Source of the DNA: Taxillus chinensis
Taxonomy: Eukaryota; Streptophyta; Magnoliopsida; Santalales; Loranthaceae
Assembly: GCA_023512835.1 (NCBI GenBank)
Contig: CM042088.1
Span: 37,108,664 to 37,172,663, forward strand
Length of the DNA: 64,000 nucleotides
Direction: 5' to 3'
A program made the translations under genes and the position numbers. The notes beneath the pieces are model-generated. The model saw only the letters and a list, made by a program, of their open reading frames with translations, searched no databases and was not told where the DNA came from. Shown one piece after another: positions 1 through 11,092 of the stretch; within the stretch, counting starts at the first letter, position 1; each line of letters opens with the position of its first letter.

Positions 1-34
1 TTAAATGCTTCTAATATTCTTCTCTAATATTCTT

Positions 35-950
35 CGTTAATGTATCTTTTATTCTTTTTCATTCTCATGAATAAGAAAAACCCCACATCATGATTTTTAC
101 GACAAATAATAAAATTTTCATTCCAAAACATATAAGTTTTCAATACAAAACTCTAGTAAACGAAATACTTAAACCATACAAAACTCTAGTAATTATAGTT
201 TTAAACCATATATTTAAAGTTTTCACATGAATTTCTATTTATTTATTTAGAAAGTTTTCACATGAATTTATCCGTCTCATCTCCTCCACGACATATAATA
301 GCCTAAAATTGAAAAAAAATCAACATCCTATTATATATACATATACACACACACGGAAAACAAAAAAAGGTATAATAATTCAAGAGAATGAGGCTTTTGG
401 TTCTAGCAAGCATGCATATAAATGGCTACCGGACTGTCTCTCTCTCTAAAAACCCTACAAACCAACCCGACCTCTCTTTTCCTGCCATGGCGACAAGAGC
501 CGAAAAAATCTTGACATCAAAGATATAAAGAACATTCATTTATTAAAATTAATTTATAAATAAGATATGCATTCATTTTCTAAGTTCAAAGACACCATGG
601 ATCTAATATTATAATCCAAACCTGATTATCGATGCTTCCGAATTATCTGTGGAACACAACGACACAAGGGGCACCATGGATGCGTCCGAGGACAGAAACA
701 CTGTGGAAAAATGGCGGCGACGGTCGGGGTGTTAGCTGCGGCGACAAGCGGGGCAGCGACAATGCCCTCCTCTTCATCAGCCAATAAGTCGAACGAATTT
801 ACATCAGTAAGTATGAAAACAGTTTAGATGACGAGTTGAAATTGTTGTGACATTGACAATGGTGCACTATGTGACATAAATGTAGGGCAGTAAGTGAGGG
901 AAAGGTCGCGTTTTGTCCAGTAAACTTCCTTTATATATAGGTCGTTGGTC
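35..950 (-). repeat. Left inverted arm of arm-bearing element, copy 1
   Basis: This ~0.9 kb stretch is the reverse complement of 5213-6217 and closely matches 45631-46560. It carries, on the minus strand, the same TATA-like box, GC-rich exon-like segment and CA/TA-rich tract as the right arm. The first 34 bases match the sequence that follows the right arm of other copies (45596-45630), so another right arm may lie just before the window. Similarity is seen directly. Calling it a terminal arm of a mobile element is inference. Confidence 0.75.
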
Positions 951-1796
951 TTACATACTATGACTGCGATATGTGTGAGTTAATCAAATTCAATTGAAAT
1001 ACTATACTATCAAATTCAATTGAAATACTATATTGTGTCTTCAATTTCTTTTCTGTTCTTTTTTTTTCTTTGTTTTTTTTACTTCGTAGTAGGTCCACAA
1101 GGCGCTCCCTTGGAGTAGCTTCAATAGTTTACTGTTGAATAGATACAAAAATGGGAATGACTGCGTGGGTTGGCATTATGATGATGAGAAGCTTTATGGA
1201 CCCACTCCTGAAATCGCTTTTGTTTCCTTTAGATGTGAACGCCACTTGTTGAAGAAAAAGCTAGGTAATTAATTTGTACCCTCATCTCAACAAACCCAAA
1301 TTTTCTGTCGTCGCCCCACCCGTTGATAAGATTATTAATATTGCTGATTAGATAGGTGGCTTTCCCCATGCATTAAGTTTCCTTCTTTTTCGTTTTTTTT
1401 AATTTGACCGACATTACTTAGACCAACGAGCGGGGCGACGACAGAAAATTTGGGTTTGTTGAGATGAGGGTACAAATTAATTACCTAGCTTTTTCTTCAA
1501 CAAGTGGCGTTCACATCCAAAGGAAACAAAAGCAATTTCAGGAGTGGGTCCATAAAGCTTCTCATCATCATAATGCCAACCCACGCAGTCATTCCCATTT
1601 TTGTATCTATTCAGCAGTAAACTATTGAATCTACTCCAAAGGAGCGCCTTGTGGACCTACTACGAAGTAAAAAACAAAGAAAAAAAAAAGAACAGAAAAG
1701 AAATTGAAGACACACAGTATAGTATTTCAATTGAATTTGATAGTATAGTATTTCAATTGAATTTGATTAACTCACATATCGCAGTCATAGTATGTA
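951..1796. repeat. Inverted duplication (hairpin-forming) over ALKBH2 exon 3 region
   Basis: Arm 951-1317 is the reverse complement of 1432-1796 with only scattered mismatches, and the loop is 1318-1431. Each arm holds an ALKBH2 exon 3 copy with flanking intron sequence (exon 1093-1264 on plus, 1485-1656 on minus). Copy 2 has only the right-hand arm (from about 46672), with the loop sequence in the opposite orientation. Copy 1 therefore underwent an inverted duplication after the two blocks separated. A transcript across it would fold into a ~365 bp stem. Confidence 0.85.
1093..1264 (+). pseudogene. ALKBH2-like exon 3 fragment (plus-strand hairpin arm)
   Basis: The 172 nt segment is bounded by AG upstream and GT downstream. 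It translates without stops through LLLNRYKNG, then the Fe(II)-ligand region VGWHYDDEKLYGP, then PEIAFVSF. This is the catalytic-core exon of AlkB-type 2-oxoglutarate/Fe(II) dioxygenases of the ALKBH2 group, with the HxD pair present. It is an isolated exon inside a repeat and cannot encode an enzyme alone. A Gly normally found in the VSFG motif reads Arg here, because ttt-aga replaces ttt-gga. Confidence 0.8.
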
Positions 1797-1889
1797 TGTT
1801 GGTACTTACATCGTCCAAAATGAGTGAGCAGAGGATAATCATCCCAACACTAAGCATGAGGCTGATAAAGTCAGTTGTGGCAATCTCGG
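1485..1889 (-). pseudogene. ALKBH2-like exons 2 (partial) and 3, captured genomic fragment
   Basis: On the minus strand, exon 3 occupies 1656-1485. It has an intact frame with the WHYDDEKLYGP and VSFG motifs and consensus splice ends. Upstream, 1889-1810 is exon 2 reduced to about 80 nt from the 117 nt seen at 35534-35650. Two internal losses remove the TCYVASEG part and the YSGY part. The intron between them is retained and matches the intron at the 35 kb locus, so this was copied as genomic DNA and not from mRNA. Exons 1 and 4 are absent, so this is a gene fragment. Confidence 0.8.
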
Positions 1890-2241
1890 CTGCATTTGCG
1901 TTTGCATTGGCGATGTCAAACACCACTTCTCTGCACAACCTCATCCTCCTAGTAGTCAAACACACTATATAACACATTACATAGTGGTCAAAGATTGATT
2001 TTGTTATATTGTATATCACTTGCTATCACCTAGCAACCTATCCCTAAATTATTATTATTATGTAACCCCACTAATCTTCCAAGTTAAATTTCAAATCTAA
2101 TCAACTAAGCTGACTACATTGACTTTACCTCATACCTCTGCCTCAATCTGATTTCCTTACCCGGCATCTCCAGCTTCCATATGAAAAATAAATAAAGGGT
2201 CGGGCGCAGAGCTTAGTGTAAATCAGCATAGTAAGTGAAGG
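1890..2241. other. Captured non-coding sequence shared with 37446-37790
   Basis: From about 1930 this closely matches 47140-47465 and the unrearranged-looking locus at 37446-37790, including the run starting ttctctgcac and the tract accccactaatctt. In the 35-38 kb locus it lies about 1.8 kb from ALKBH2 exon 2, whereas here it abuts exon 2. No gene is seen in it. Confidence 0.6.
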
Positions 2242-2640
2242 CTACAAAGCGTACAAGAGTCTCATTGTCGAAAACATCCGAATGGTGAGAATCAAAAGAA
2301 TCTGACGCTCTGTTTTCTGATTCATCCAAATATGTGTTTCTGTCATCATCTGTTTGGTTCGGTTACTAGTTAGACGGTTCCCAATTGGCTTCTTCTCTGG
2401 AGACTCCCCTGGATTCTCCACTGGATTCATCTGGCCTTGATTGCTCCAAGGCCAAGGGTGATTTAATTTCCACTGCAGATAAATTAGCATCTGTGTCAAC
2501 ACCCACTCAATCCTCAACCAGTTCATCTTCTAAAAGAGGCTGGCTTAATTCTTCAGACCTATTTGTATCACTGGAGATCTCCCCAAAATCTTCTGTCTTC
2601 CCTTCAAAACGTGCATTTCCTTCCTTCTAAAACTCCACCC
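2242..2640 (-). pseudogene. Fragment of an unrecognised acidic-protein gene, copy 1
   Basis: On the minus strand one frame reads a Ser/Asp/Glu-rich protein with blocks such as EGKTEDFGE, VDTDANLS, EIKSPLALEQSRPDES and ASDSFDSHHSDVSDNDTL, interrupted by in-frame stops. Homologues are at 37791-38167 and 47466-47842. Synonymous-looking differences and the shared acidic frame suggest a true exon of a host gene, now decayed. I do not recognise the protein. Longer frames on the plus strand of this stretch are probably antisense shadows. Confidence 0.5.
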
Positions 2641-3399
2641 CGCCTCTTATACTCCTCTCTTACTTCAACCTCTCCCTCTTTCAAATAACCTGCAAATCAA
2701 ATTCAGGGTTGAACAGTTATAGGACCACAATCAGGTAAAATAAAATATTATACACTGAAACTTATGACTACGCTTAATTAGCTTAATTAGCAAAGTAGTT
2801 GACATCTTAATCTCCCGTGGAAATCTAAATAACTACAACCATTTGAATATTAATCTCCCTAGATCCCGTGGAATCAAACAAGACCTCCAGACATAACCTC
2901 AAGCAAGTCACAATCAGAGACAAACAGCATCCACAACCAAACGCAACGCATGAGAACAAGAAGAAAAACCACATTCAAGGGATGGATAAAAGAGGAACAT
3001 AAAAAAAAAAAAAAACATGGCAGCGGATGGTTTTATAAAACAGAGGGGTTTAATAGGATGAAAAAAAAAAGCATAACACACGAAGCAAGCTAAAGCATAA
3101 AACAAGAAGGCAAAAAGAGAAGGGATAAACAAACACAACAACATGAAAACACATAATACTCATCCACCATCCACGCGCAGTAGAGACAAGGGATCATCAT
3201 TCACCGTACGTGGCCAATCAAATAGCAACTGGAAAACAGCAAGCAGAACCGCAATATGAACAAAGGAAACACGATCAAGAAGTGAACAAAACAAGAACAC
3301 AACGCGATAAGAACCAATCAAACAATCTAAAAACAATCTCCCCCTCACAGTGCGGCTACTTTCTTCAAGACCACGAACCAGAGACACTTACTTACAGCT
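2641..3399. other. Body of arm-bearing element, no gene seen
   Basis: This is shared with 47843-48355 at high identity up to 3157. Copy 2 lacks 3158-3517; the flanking 4-bp repeat TAAT at 3154-3157 and 3514-3517 marks a microhomology deletion. Purine-rich and A-rich tracts are present, but no recognisable coding sequence. Confidence 0.5.
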
Positions 3400-4200
3400 T
3401 CTTCAAGCAGTCGATGGATGATAGTGGTAAAGGCTCGGCAGGACGGCGTTGCAGGAAGCGTGGCGGCGGCGAGGGAGCTCTCCTGATCAGCAGCGATGTC
3501 GGCGGCGGGGAGCTAATCGAGTGACAAGGCTAGGCGTGGATGGCAGCGGTGGACTCGTGGCTAAGGACTCGCGGCTGACATAGCGTGGGCCGGCAAGGGG
3601 GCAGCAACTCTGTCACGCCACCGTTGGGGGATCTGGGCGTGATCGGAGGTGTCGTCAAGGAAGGCTGAGACGAGATGTGGATGGGGCTGAGACGAACTGT
3701 GGTTGGGGCGGTCGTCACCGGCTGGTTGGTGTGGGAGAACCGTGGATCGACGCTCAATGAGCTATCGTGGTGGAAGAGGGGCCGTGCAGGTCAGAGGATG
3801 CAGTGGCAACGGCCGGCGGTGCGTTTTCCGGCCGGGGGACTCTCGATGGAGGGTGAGACCGTGAGGGAGATGAGAGATTGAGAGATTACAGTCTTGAAGA
3901 CAGGTTTTTTCAATTGTGAGAGCCCCCTGATTCTGACGGCTGGATTGGGTTTTATAGAGAAGGAAGGGGAAGAAATGGTAGCACAGGTTGTGGCCGGTTG
4001 AAGTCTCTGGTGCCGCGCTTTGATGGAGGTTAGCTGGCGAGGTGTTCCTTCGGTTTTCCGGTGAAGCGGCCATCGCGGGGGTAGATAGGGAAGACGACAA
4101 GGGACAGTATTGTGTGACAGTGACGACAGAGGGAGAGTTTACCTCTCCTTTCCTTTTAAAAGATTTCTTCGTGGAACAAGATCCGTAATTCACGGATCTT
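3400..4200. other. GC-rich segment, possibly LTR or leader remnant
   Basis: This is a GC-rich island in AT-rich surroundings, repeated at 48355-49040. Phrases such as ttccggccgggggactctc and gagagccccc recur at 10625-10710 inside the giant solo LTR, so it is probably a relict of a related LTR rather than a gene. A 143-codon open frame on the minus strand has no recognisable domain, and its counterpart in copy 2 is disrupted. The end holds a hairpin with 11-bp arms around aattc, near 4176-4202. Confidence 0.4.
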
Positions 4201-5212
4201 GTAACTTTGTAATAAAATATAATATTTTATTGACAGTGTAACGAACCCGTGATGAATTTGACTGTAAGAGTATGTAGGAAGAATTTGCGATACCCGATTT
4301 AATTGTGTGAGTAATTAGTTTATTTTTGAGCTTTTACGTGACATATGATGCTATACTCGTGAGCTATAGTATTAATGCTCGTTTATTCAATATCAATGAC
4401 TCTCGGAAGCATTGGGCCCAAACGACCAATAAATCAGGACCCCACACATATTATTATTAATAAATCATTCTAAAAGTTTAAATCGTGCTAAAATTTATCG
4501 CATATATTTTATTGTATACCATATCTTAGGAATCCAATTAAACAATTCAGAATAATTTTTGTATCTTTCACCGAATGCATAAGAAGCAGTCATATAGGTT
4601 TGTTAGATTATGAGCTAAGAATATAATTTTAATTACTAATTTAAACGTTGTTTGTATTATCGAACACAAGCACTGATTGTCTTTATATATATATATATTA
4701 TTTAATGTCACCATTAATGCTAGTATCCTCGAGGAGTACTGTATGTAAATTGTAAATTGTATGGATATTCACCTCTTCTTTCTTTAGTTTGAATAAAAAA
4801 AATTATGCATTGAAAAACACGACTTTATTTGCGTATAAACAATATATAACTGGAACATGTATTAAACAAAGAGACCCACAGAATACGTAATCCAATGAGT
4901 GCATGCGAAAAACGAAAAACAACCAAACAATAATGAGTTGATACCAATTGTAATAATTTAAATTAGATGTAAGATTTTTATTTGTATAGAAATTTTACTT
5001 TAGAATAATAAATAAGAAGCCAATTAATATTAATTTTATAGATTAGTTTAATTTTTTTTCAAAAATAACATAAAATTTTTCCTATTTATGACCATGAAAT
5101 TATTCCAACATTTAGGTCCTAAGTCACGTATAAACGTTAATAATCTTAATAATTATTATTTATATGATGATGATGTGTCAAATTGGATCACAGTATTAAT
5201 TAATTTAAGTCA
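4201..5212. other. AT-rich body segment; 4441-4660 recurs at the other end of the block
   Basis: No gene is seen. 4441-4612 matches 52527-52695, and 4630-4660 matches 52843-52878, so this sequence occurs both inside the element body and to the right of the block. Copy 2 lost most of it internally (around 49285). A short TA tract lies at 4686-4700. Confidence 0.55.
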
Positions 5213-5912
5213 ATTAATATTAATAAGGTTATTATATATTGCAGATTAGATAGGTGGCCTTCTACACCCACTAAGTCCCCTTCTTTTTCATTTTTTTTAA
5301 ATATGACCGGCACTACTTAGACTGGCGGCCTATATATAAATGAAGTTTACTGGACAAAACGCGACCTTTCCCACACTTACACCACACACTACACCATTCT
5401 CAATGTCATAACAATTCTAACTCTTCATCCAAGTTACTCCCATACTTATCGATGTAAATCTGTTCGACCTACTGGCTAATGAAGAGGAGGGCATTGCCGC
5501 CGCCCCGCCTGTCGCCGCAGCTAACACCCCGACCGTCGCCGTCGTTTTCCCACAACGTTTCCATCCTCTCTTAGGGGGAGAAGGACGCATCCATGGTGCC
5601 CCCCTGCGTCGTTGTGTTCCACCGATGATTCAGAAGCATCGATAGTCAGGTTTGAATTATAATATTATATCCGTAGTTTCTTTGAACTTAGAAAATGAAT
5701 GCATACCTTACTTATAAATTAATTTTAATAAATGAATGTTCTTTACATCTTTGATGCCAAGATCCTTCCGACTCTTGCCGCCATGGCAGGGAAAGAGAGG
5801 TCGGGGTTAGTTTCTAGGGTTTTTAGAGAGAGAGTCCCGGTAACGATTTATATGCATGCTTGCTGGAACCAAAAGCCTCATATTCTCTTGAATTATTATT
5901 CGTTTTTTTTCA

Positions 5913-5945
<33 letters not shown>

Positions 5946-6217
5946 GTATGTATATATTAGGATGTCATGGAAGAGATGAGACGGGTACCAGTACCAACTT
6001 TATAAATAGCTAAATAGAAATTCATGCGCAAAATTTAAATATATAGTTTAAAATTATAGTTATTAAAGTTTTGTATGGTTTAAATATATGGTTTAGTAGA
6101 GTTTTGTATTGAAAACTTATATGGTTTTGGAATGAAAATTTTATTACTGGTCATAAAAATCATGATGTGGGGTTTTTCTCGTTCATGAGAACGAAAAAAA
6201 TAAAGGGTACATCATCG
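5213..6217 (+). repeat. Right inverted arm of arm-bearing element, copy 1
   Basis: This pairs as reverse complement with 35-950 and matches 49902-50933 and 44512-45534 in direct orientation. It contains a TATA-like box near 5331-5340. About 65-70 bp downstream is an ATG (5403) opening a short exon-like reading frame that stops at codon 3 in this copy. A GC-rich coding-like patch lies at 5480-5600 and a (GT)n(TA)n microsatellite at 5911-5945. Confidence 0.8.
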
Positions 6218-6277
6218 ATCTCATCCTTTATTCTTTTTTATATATTTTTTTAATTAAAAATAAATTATACTGATTTA
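6218..6277. other. Spacer after right arm and left target duplication ATTTA
   Basis: This short AT-rich spacer follows the right arm of each copy. Bases 6273-6277 (ATTTA) are repeated at 11810-11814 on the far side of the giant LTR insertion. The empty site is present at 50990-50994. Confidence 0.85.
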
Positions 6278-9200
6278 TGTCATTACTGGATTTCGTTCGA
6301 GAGGGAAACCGCTTTTGGGGTGCGGTTCCCCCTAACCCTCATTCGAATGGTGATGAAAAATTAGAGTCGCCACCAACCGTTTTTGGGGTGCGGTTGGTCA
6401 CCTACAAGGAATTTGATCTAAGCTGCTAGGGATGGGCTCGGAAGTTGGTTACGCGTGGGGAAGGGCTAGCACCCCCACGACGCCCTTTCGGTACCTATCT
6501 TAGAAGTTTGGAAATTTCTAACTTGTTTTAACTGTTTGCTTAAAATGTGTCTGGTTTAAAAGTGAGGTGAAATTTACATTCGTCCTAAAAGTCTATCTTT
6601 TTTATTTTTCTAAGTCATTTGTTAAAGTTTAGAATTAAATCCAATTTGTCCTAGCAATTTAATTTTTCCTATTTCTATTTTTAAACTATTTATTTGAAGT
6701 TGAATAGAATATCTAATTAATCCTATGATTTAATTAGCATCGAAGTTATTTAAAGAAGACTAAGAAAACGATTAATTTCTAAGTTGCACGCTAATGTAAA
6801 GGTATGCTTAAAAGCCCAAGACTTAAATTCGTGTTGAAAAGATCAAGTTTAAAAGCATAAATATTTGAATTTTTATTTATTTATTTATTTTTACGAGAAA
6901 ACAATTTTTTTCTTTTTAGAAAATGTTTTTTTGTTATTGTTTTTGATGTTTGTTTGTTTGATTTTTTTTAAATATTTTAAAAATCCCAAGTGTTTAAAAA
7001 TTCTAAATGTTTAAAAATCCCAAGTTTTTTAAAATCTCAAGTATTTAAAAGAATTATTATTATGAAAAGTTTTTGTTTTGGAAAATGTTTAAGTAAAATG
7101 TGTTCTTTTTGTTTTTGTTTTTTTGGTTTTATAAACGTTTTTTATTTATTTATCTAAAAAAAGAGTTTAATTTTTTATTTGTTTTATTTTTTTAGAAACA
7201 TTTTTATTTAAAAAAGGCTTAAATAAAAAAAACAAAAAAAACACACACACACAAACGGGATGTGTGTGTAATATTGTCATCCACAAAACAAGCTTATCCT
7301 TCTTCTTTTTTTCTTCTCTCTCTCTCTTTTTTCTCTCTTTTTTTTTTTTTGCCTTTTTTATAAGGTACATGTTACAATGGACTGGCATAACCCATAACTA
7401 CAGGGCCGCCAACACAGGTTCCTACGGCCAAATAGCAATGAAAAATGAAAAAAAAAACCAACATCAATTTACATGGGTCAATGACATAACAAATTTATAG
7501 CAACAGCGGCAAGAATAACGTCAGCCCCAGCTATGACAGCTCGTTCAACCAGACCACCAAACAGGTATACAATCCAAACATAAACAAAATGCAAACGTAA
7601 GATGTAAGGAATATAAAAATATAGTCCAACAAACAAATAAAGAACCAAACAACACAAAACATAGCTCCCCAGCTGTGCCAGAAAATCAAAGGGGCTTCAT
7701 GAACGAGAACTGGACAAACAAAAGCCACAATGCCTACTTAACCTCTTAACCAGCCAGCAACTAAGAGTTTGGGCCGCAAGCATACAAAGAATGAGCTAGT
7801 GAACCACATCAAAATATGTTTATCAATCAGCCAAGTGGAGGAGACAACATATGCACGGACCAAACAGAAAACGGGTTTGGGATTGAAATATGAAATCAAT
7901 TCCAATAAGTTTGGAAACGAAACCCCCCTTTTTTATTTTCTTGTTGAACGAGTGAAAGGCACATAAAGTAAAACAAAGGAATGGATTAAAACCAAATTCA
8001 GATCTTTGTTATCTCCTTTTGTTTGTTTGAAAACCAAGTCACACGTTTTGAGTAGGACAGAGCAAAACACTAACCACACCAAGATTAACAACAAAAATGC
8101 AACAAGACATTTGCTCAGCCACAAATCAAACCAGCCACTAACAAGGCTAGATCAACAGCAAGACACGGTATGAATAAACCCAAACTAGAACAGACCAAGA
8201 AGCAAAAGCAAGATATACAAAAAGAACACAAACCCGACCAATGGAGACGTGAGAGTCAAGACCACGTTCTTCTCGGATATAAACTGGGACTGTCACGTCC
8301 CCGAATTCCAGGGAACCCGGAACCGGGTACATGACTTCCCCTTGCCCGCACCCGAAAGTTCAAGGGGTTGGTGACTAGCACCAAAAGAGATTACACCGAG
8401 GGTCTTGTCTCAAATATGCAACCCTGTACGATCATACATCAAGGGTAATCCTGTACTTTCCCATATATCATCATGCATACAAAGAATCAAACAGTCATAC
8501 AGACATCACATCATACAGTATGCAAATACAACTGTCCACGGACCCATGTCCGGGATATCACATAAAACAATACAGAATATAACTGTATCATACATCAGAG
8601 TAGGGGGCGTCCTCCTGGAAGAAAGTCCTCCACTAGTCTCGGGTCACACCTGAAAAGGGTAAACAACAAGTAGGGGTGAGCGACAAGCTCAGTAGGTGAC
8701 CCTAACACTCCACATCATGCAACACATATAAGTCTATACTATATGCTTAGTGTACTCGTGCACCGTGTAGTGTGCACAATCATCGGGACTCACCGCAACA
8801 AACATCAGGACAACTTGTCCACGATCCTCCATGGGATCCCAGCTCAGGGCACTCGGCCCTAGCTCCACGAGCTCAACGGCTCAACTCAGGCCTTAGCCTG
8901 TCCACGGCGCAATATGCCCGGCCACGGTCGCCACACGGGCTGCCACGGTGCATATGCCTGCCACGTCAACCACATAGCACCATCGGTGCATCACGGTGAG
9001 AACCCAAACAAGTCACGGAGTCCATGCCCCAATACCTCACACCAACATACTAACATTAGTATGGCATGTCATTTTCAATATTCCTTTCGAATCGTAGTCA
9101 GGTATTCACAAGTAAGTCTTTAATCCTTGATTTATGAAGAAAGTACCCATAGCAGCCTATTTTCTTGAAATCAAAAGTCCCGGCATTGGGTTCCCATAGC

Positions 9201-11061
9201 ATAAATAAGATAATCCGATTTTTGGGGATTTTTCTTGAGATGTCTAACCCTACTTTCCAAAAATTCACCACTACGAACTTTTAGGTTTTTCCGAGATTTT
9301 ACACTAAAACCCAATTTTCACATTTTGAAATAGTGGGAATTAATTTTTCTAGTATTTTTCTTTGAATCCAAATGGGGGGTATTTCGTTATTTACATAGTA
9401 ACTTAAGTAGATACTTTGTAAATGGGTATAGGTTACTTTGTAAATAGGTCCAGTCAAACTGTATTTCGAATCTGCCAGTGAAACTACATTTTCGAATCTG
9501 CCTTTACTGTATTTTTGAATCTCTTTTCGGACTGCCTTCGACTCTCGAACCTACACTCGAACTACCTTCGAAAACTACCTTCGAAGTACCCATGAACTGC
9601 CTTTGAAACTCCCTTCGAAGTACCTTCGAACCTTGAAACGATACTCGAAAATTTCACATTCGACACTCGAAATTACACTACATCGAACCTACCTTCGAAC
9701 CTTCGAAATCGCACATTCGAAATTTCCAATTTCCAGTCGATCTCATCGGTTGTTCTCTACCCGTTCACGACGATTCATCGTTCATCATCGTTTTTCACTG
9801 TTTCTCGTATGGATTCAACCCGAAACCTCCGGACCTTTCGGAATCTCATAAAACTCATACCTAATACTATATATTAGGTTTTAAATCACGTCTTACCCCT
9901 CGGAACGCATTTTAAATACAAGTTTCAACCCAAAATTGGTTTTTCCCCAAATTCTAGGGTTCAACACGAATTTGCATGATTTCATCAAATTCTTACATGT
10001 TAATCCAAAAAAAAGCAAGAAAAGGGTGAAGAATCGGTGGAACACCTACCTGGAATGATTCTTGATGCTTGAACGAGCTCAAAACGCCCCAAATCGCCAA
10101 GGCCTCCAAGCTTCCTTCTCTCTTTCTCTCTCTAAGCTCTCCAACGAGATGCGAAATGCTAAAATGTAACGTGGAAGCTCTCTTTCCCCTATTTATATTT
10201 TTGCCAGTCAATCGACTTAGTCAACCATTGACCCAGTCAATAATTAACATCCAAGGTCCCGAACTCCAAATTGAGTCAAACTACGGTCAAAACGCTCGAA
10301 ATGACGAGCACAATACTACACAGATATTAGTACACCCAAATGACCGCTCAAACGCAAAGTCAACCAATAGACCCCGAAAAGTCAACAATCGGGTCAAACG
10401 GGGCCCCGACTCGGAATCGGGCCCAAGTACAGTCAAAATGCTCACATTGACGGCTGCACTACCGTCCTAATAGTTACATTCCCATTGAATGACTATCTCT
10501 CAAGACTACCCAAATACGAGTCTTTACAGGGACGCCTTTGTCGGACTCCTCAGACGGCAACGGATTTTGGTGGCGCTCTAGGTCGGTTGGAACAAAGGCA
10601 GTGTCCAGCGGCTGGCGGCTGCAATTTCCGGCCGGGGGAACTCTCTCGATTGAGGGAGGAGAGGAACTGGGAGATTGTGGTTTTAATTTTCGGATCTGAG
10701 AGCCCCCCTTGTGAATGGTTTTTGGGTGGTTTTTAAAGGATGGGAAAGGATGAGGTTCAGCCGCGATTGGTCGTGGGTTCTGGTGAGATGGTGGAAGCTC
10801 ACGGGTTGATGCTGTAGGTGAGGCAGGGTCGGCTGGTTGTAGGTTTGCAGATGGCGGTGGTAGCCATGGCAGGAGGGAAAGCCGAATTGGGAAGTGCAGA
10901 GGAAGAAGAGAAGGGGAAAGGAGAAGGCAGCGATGCCCAAAGCAGACTGCACCTTGCTTCGCGCGCGGAGGACGTGACGAGACGCGTGAGGGAGAGAGAA
11001 AGGGTAATCGTTTTTTTGTTTTTGTGGTGCAGATTTTTTGTTTTTTTATTTATTTATTTTG

Positions 11062-11092
<31 letters not shown>

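Noticed and set aside
1601..2019. Overlapping open frames on both strands
   Set aside because: They cross ALKBH2 intron and exon fragments in wrong frames.
3762..4193. 143-codon minus-strand frame in the GC-rich segment
   Set aside because: The counterpart in copy 2 is split by gaps, and sequence phrases recur in the giant LTR; no domain seen.
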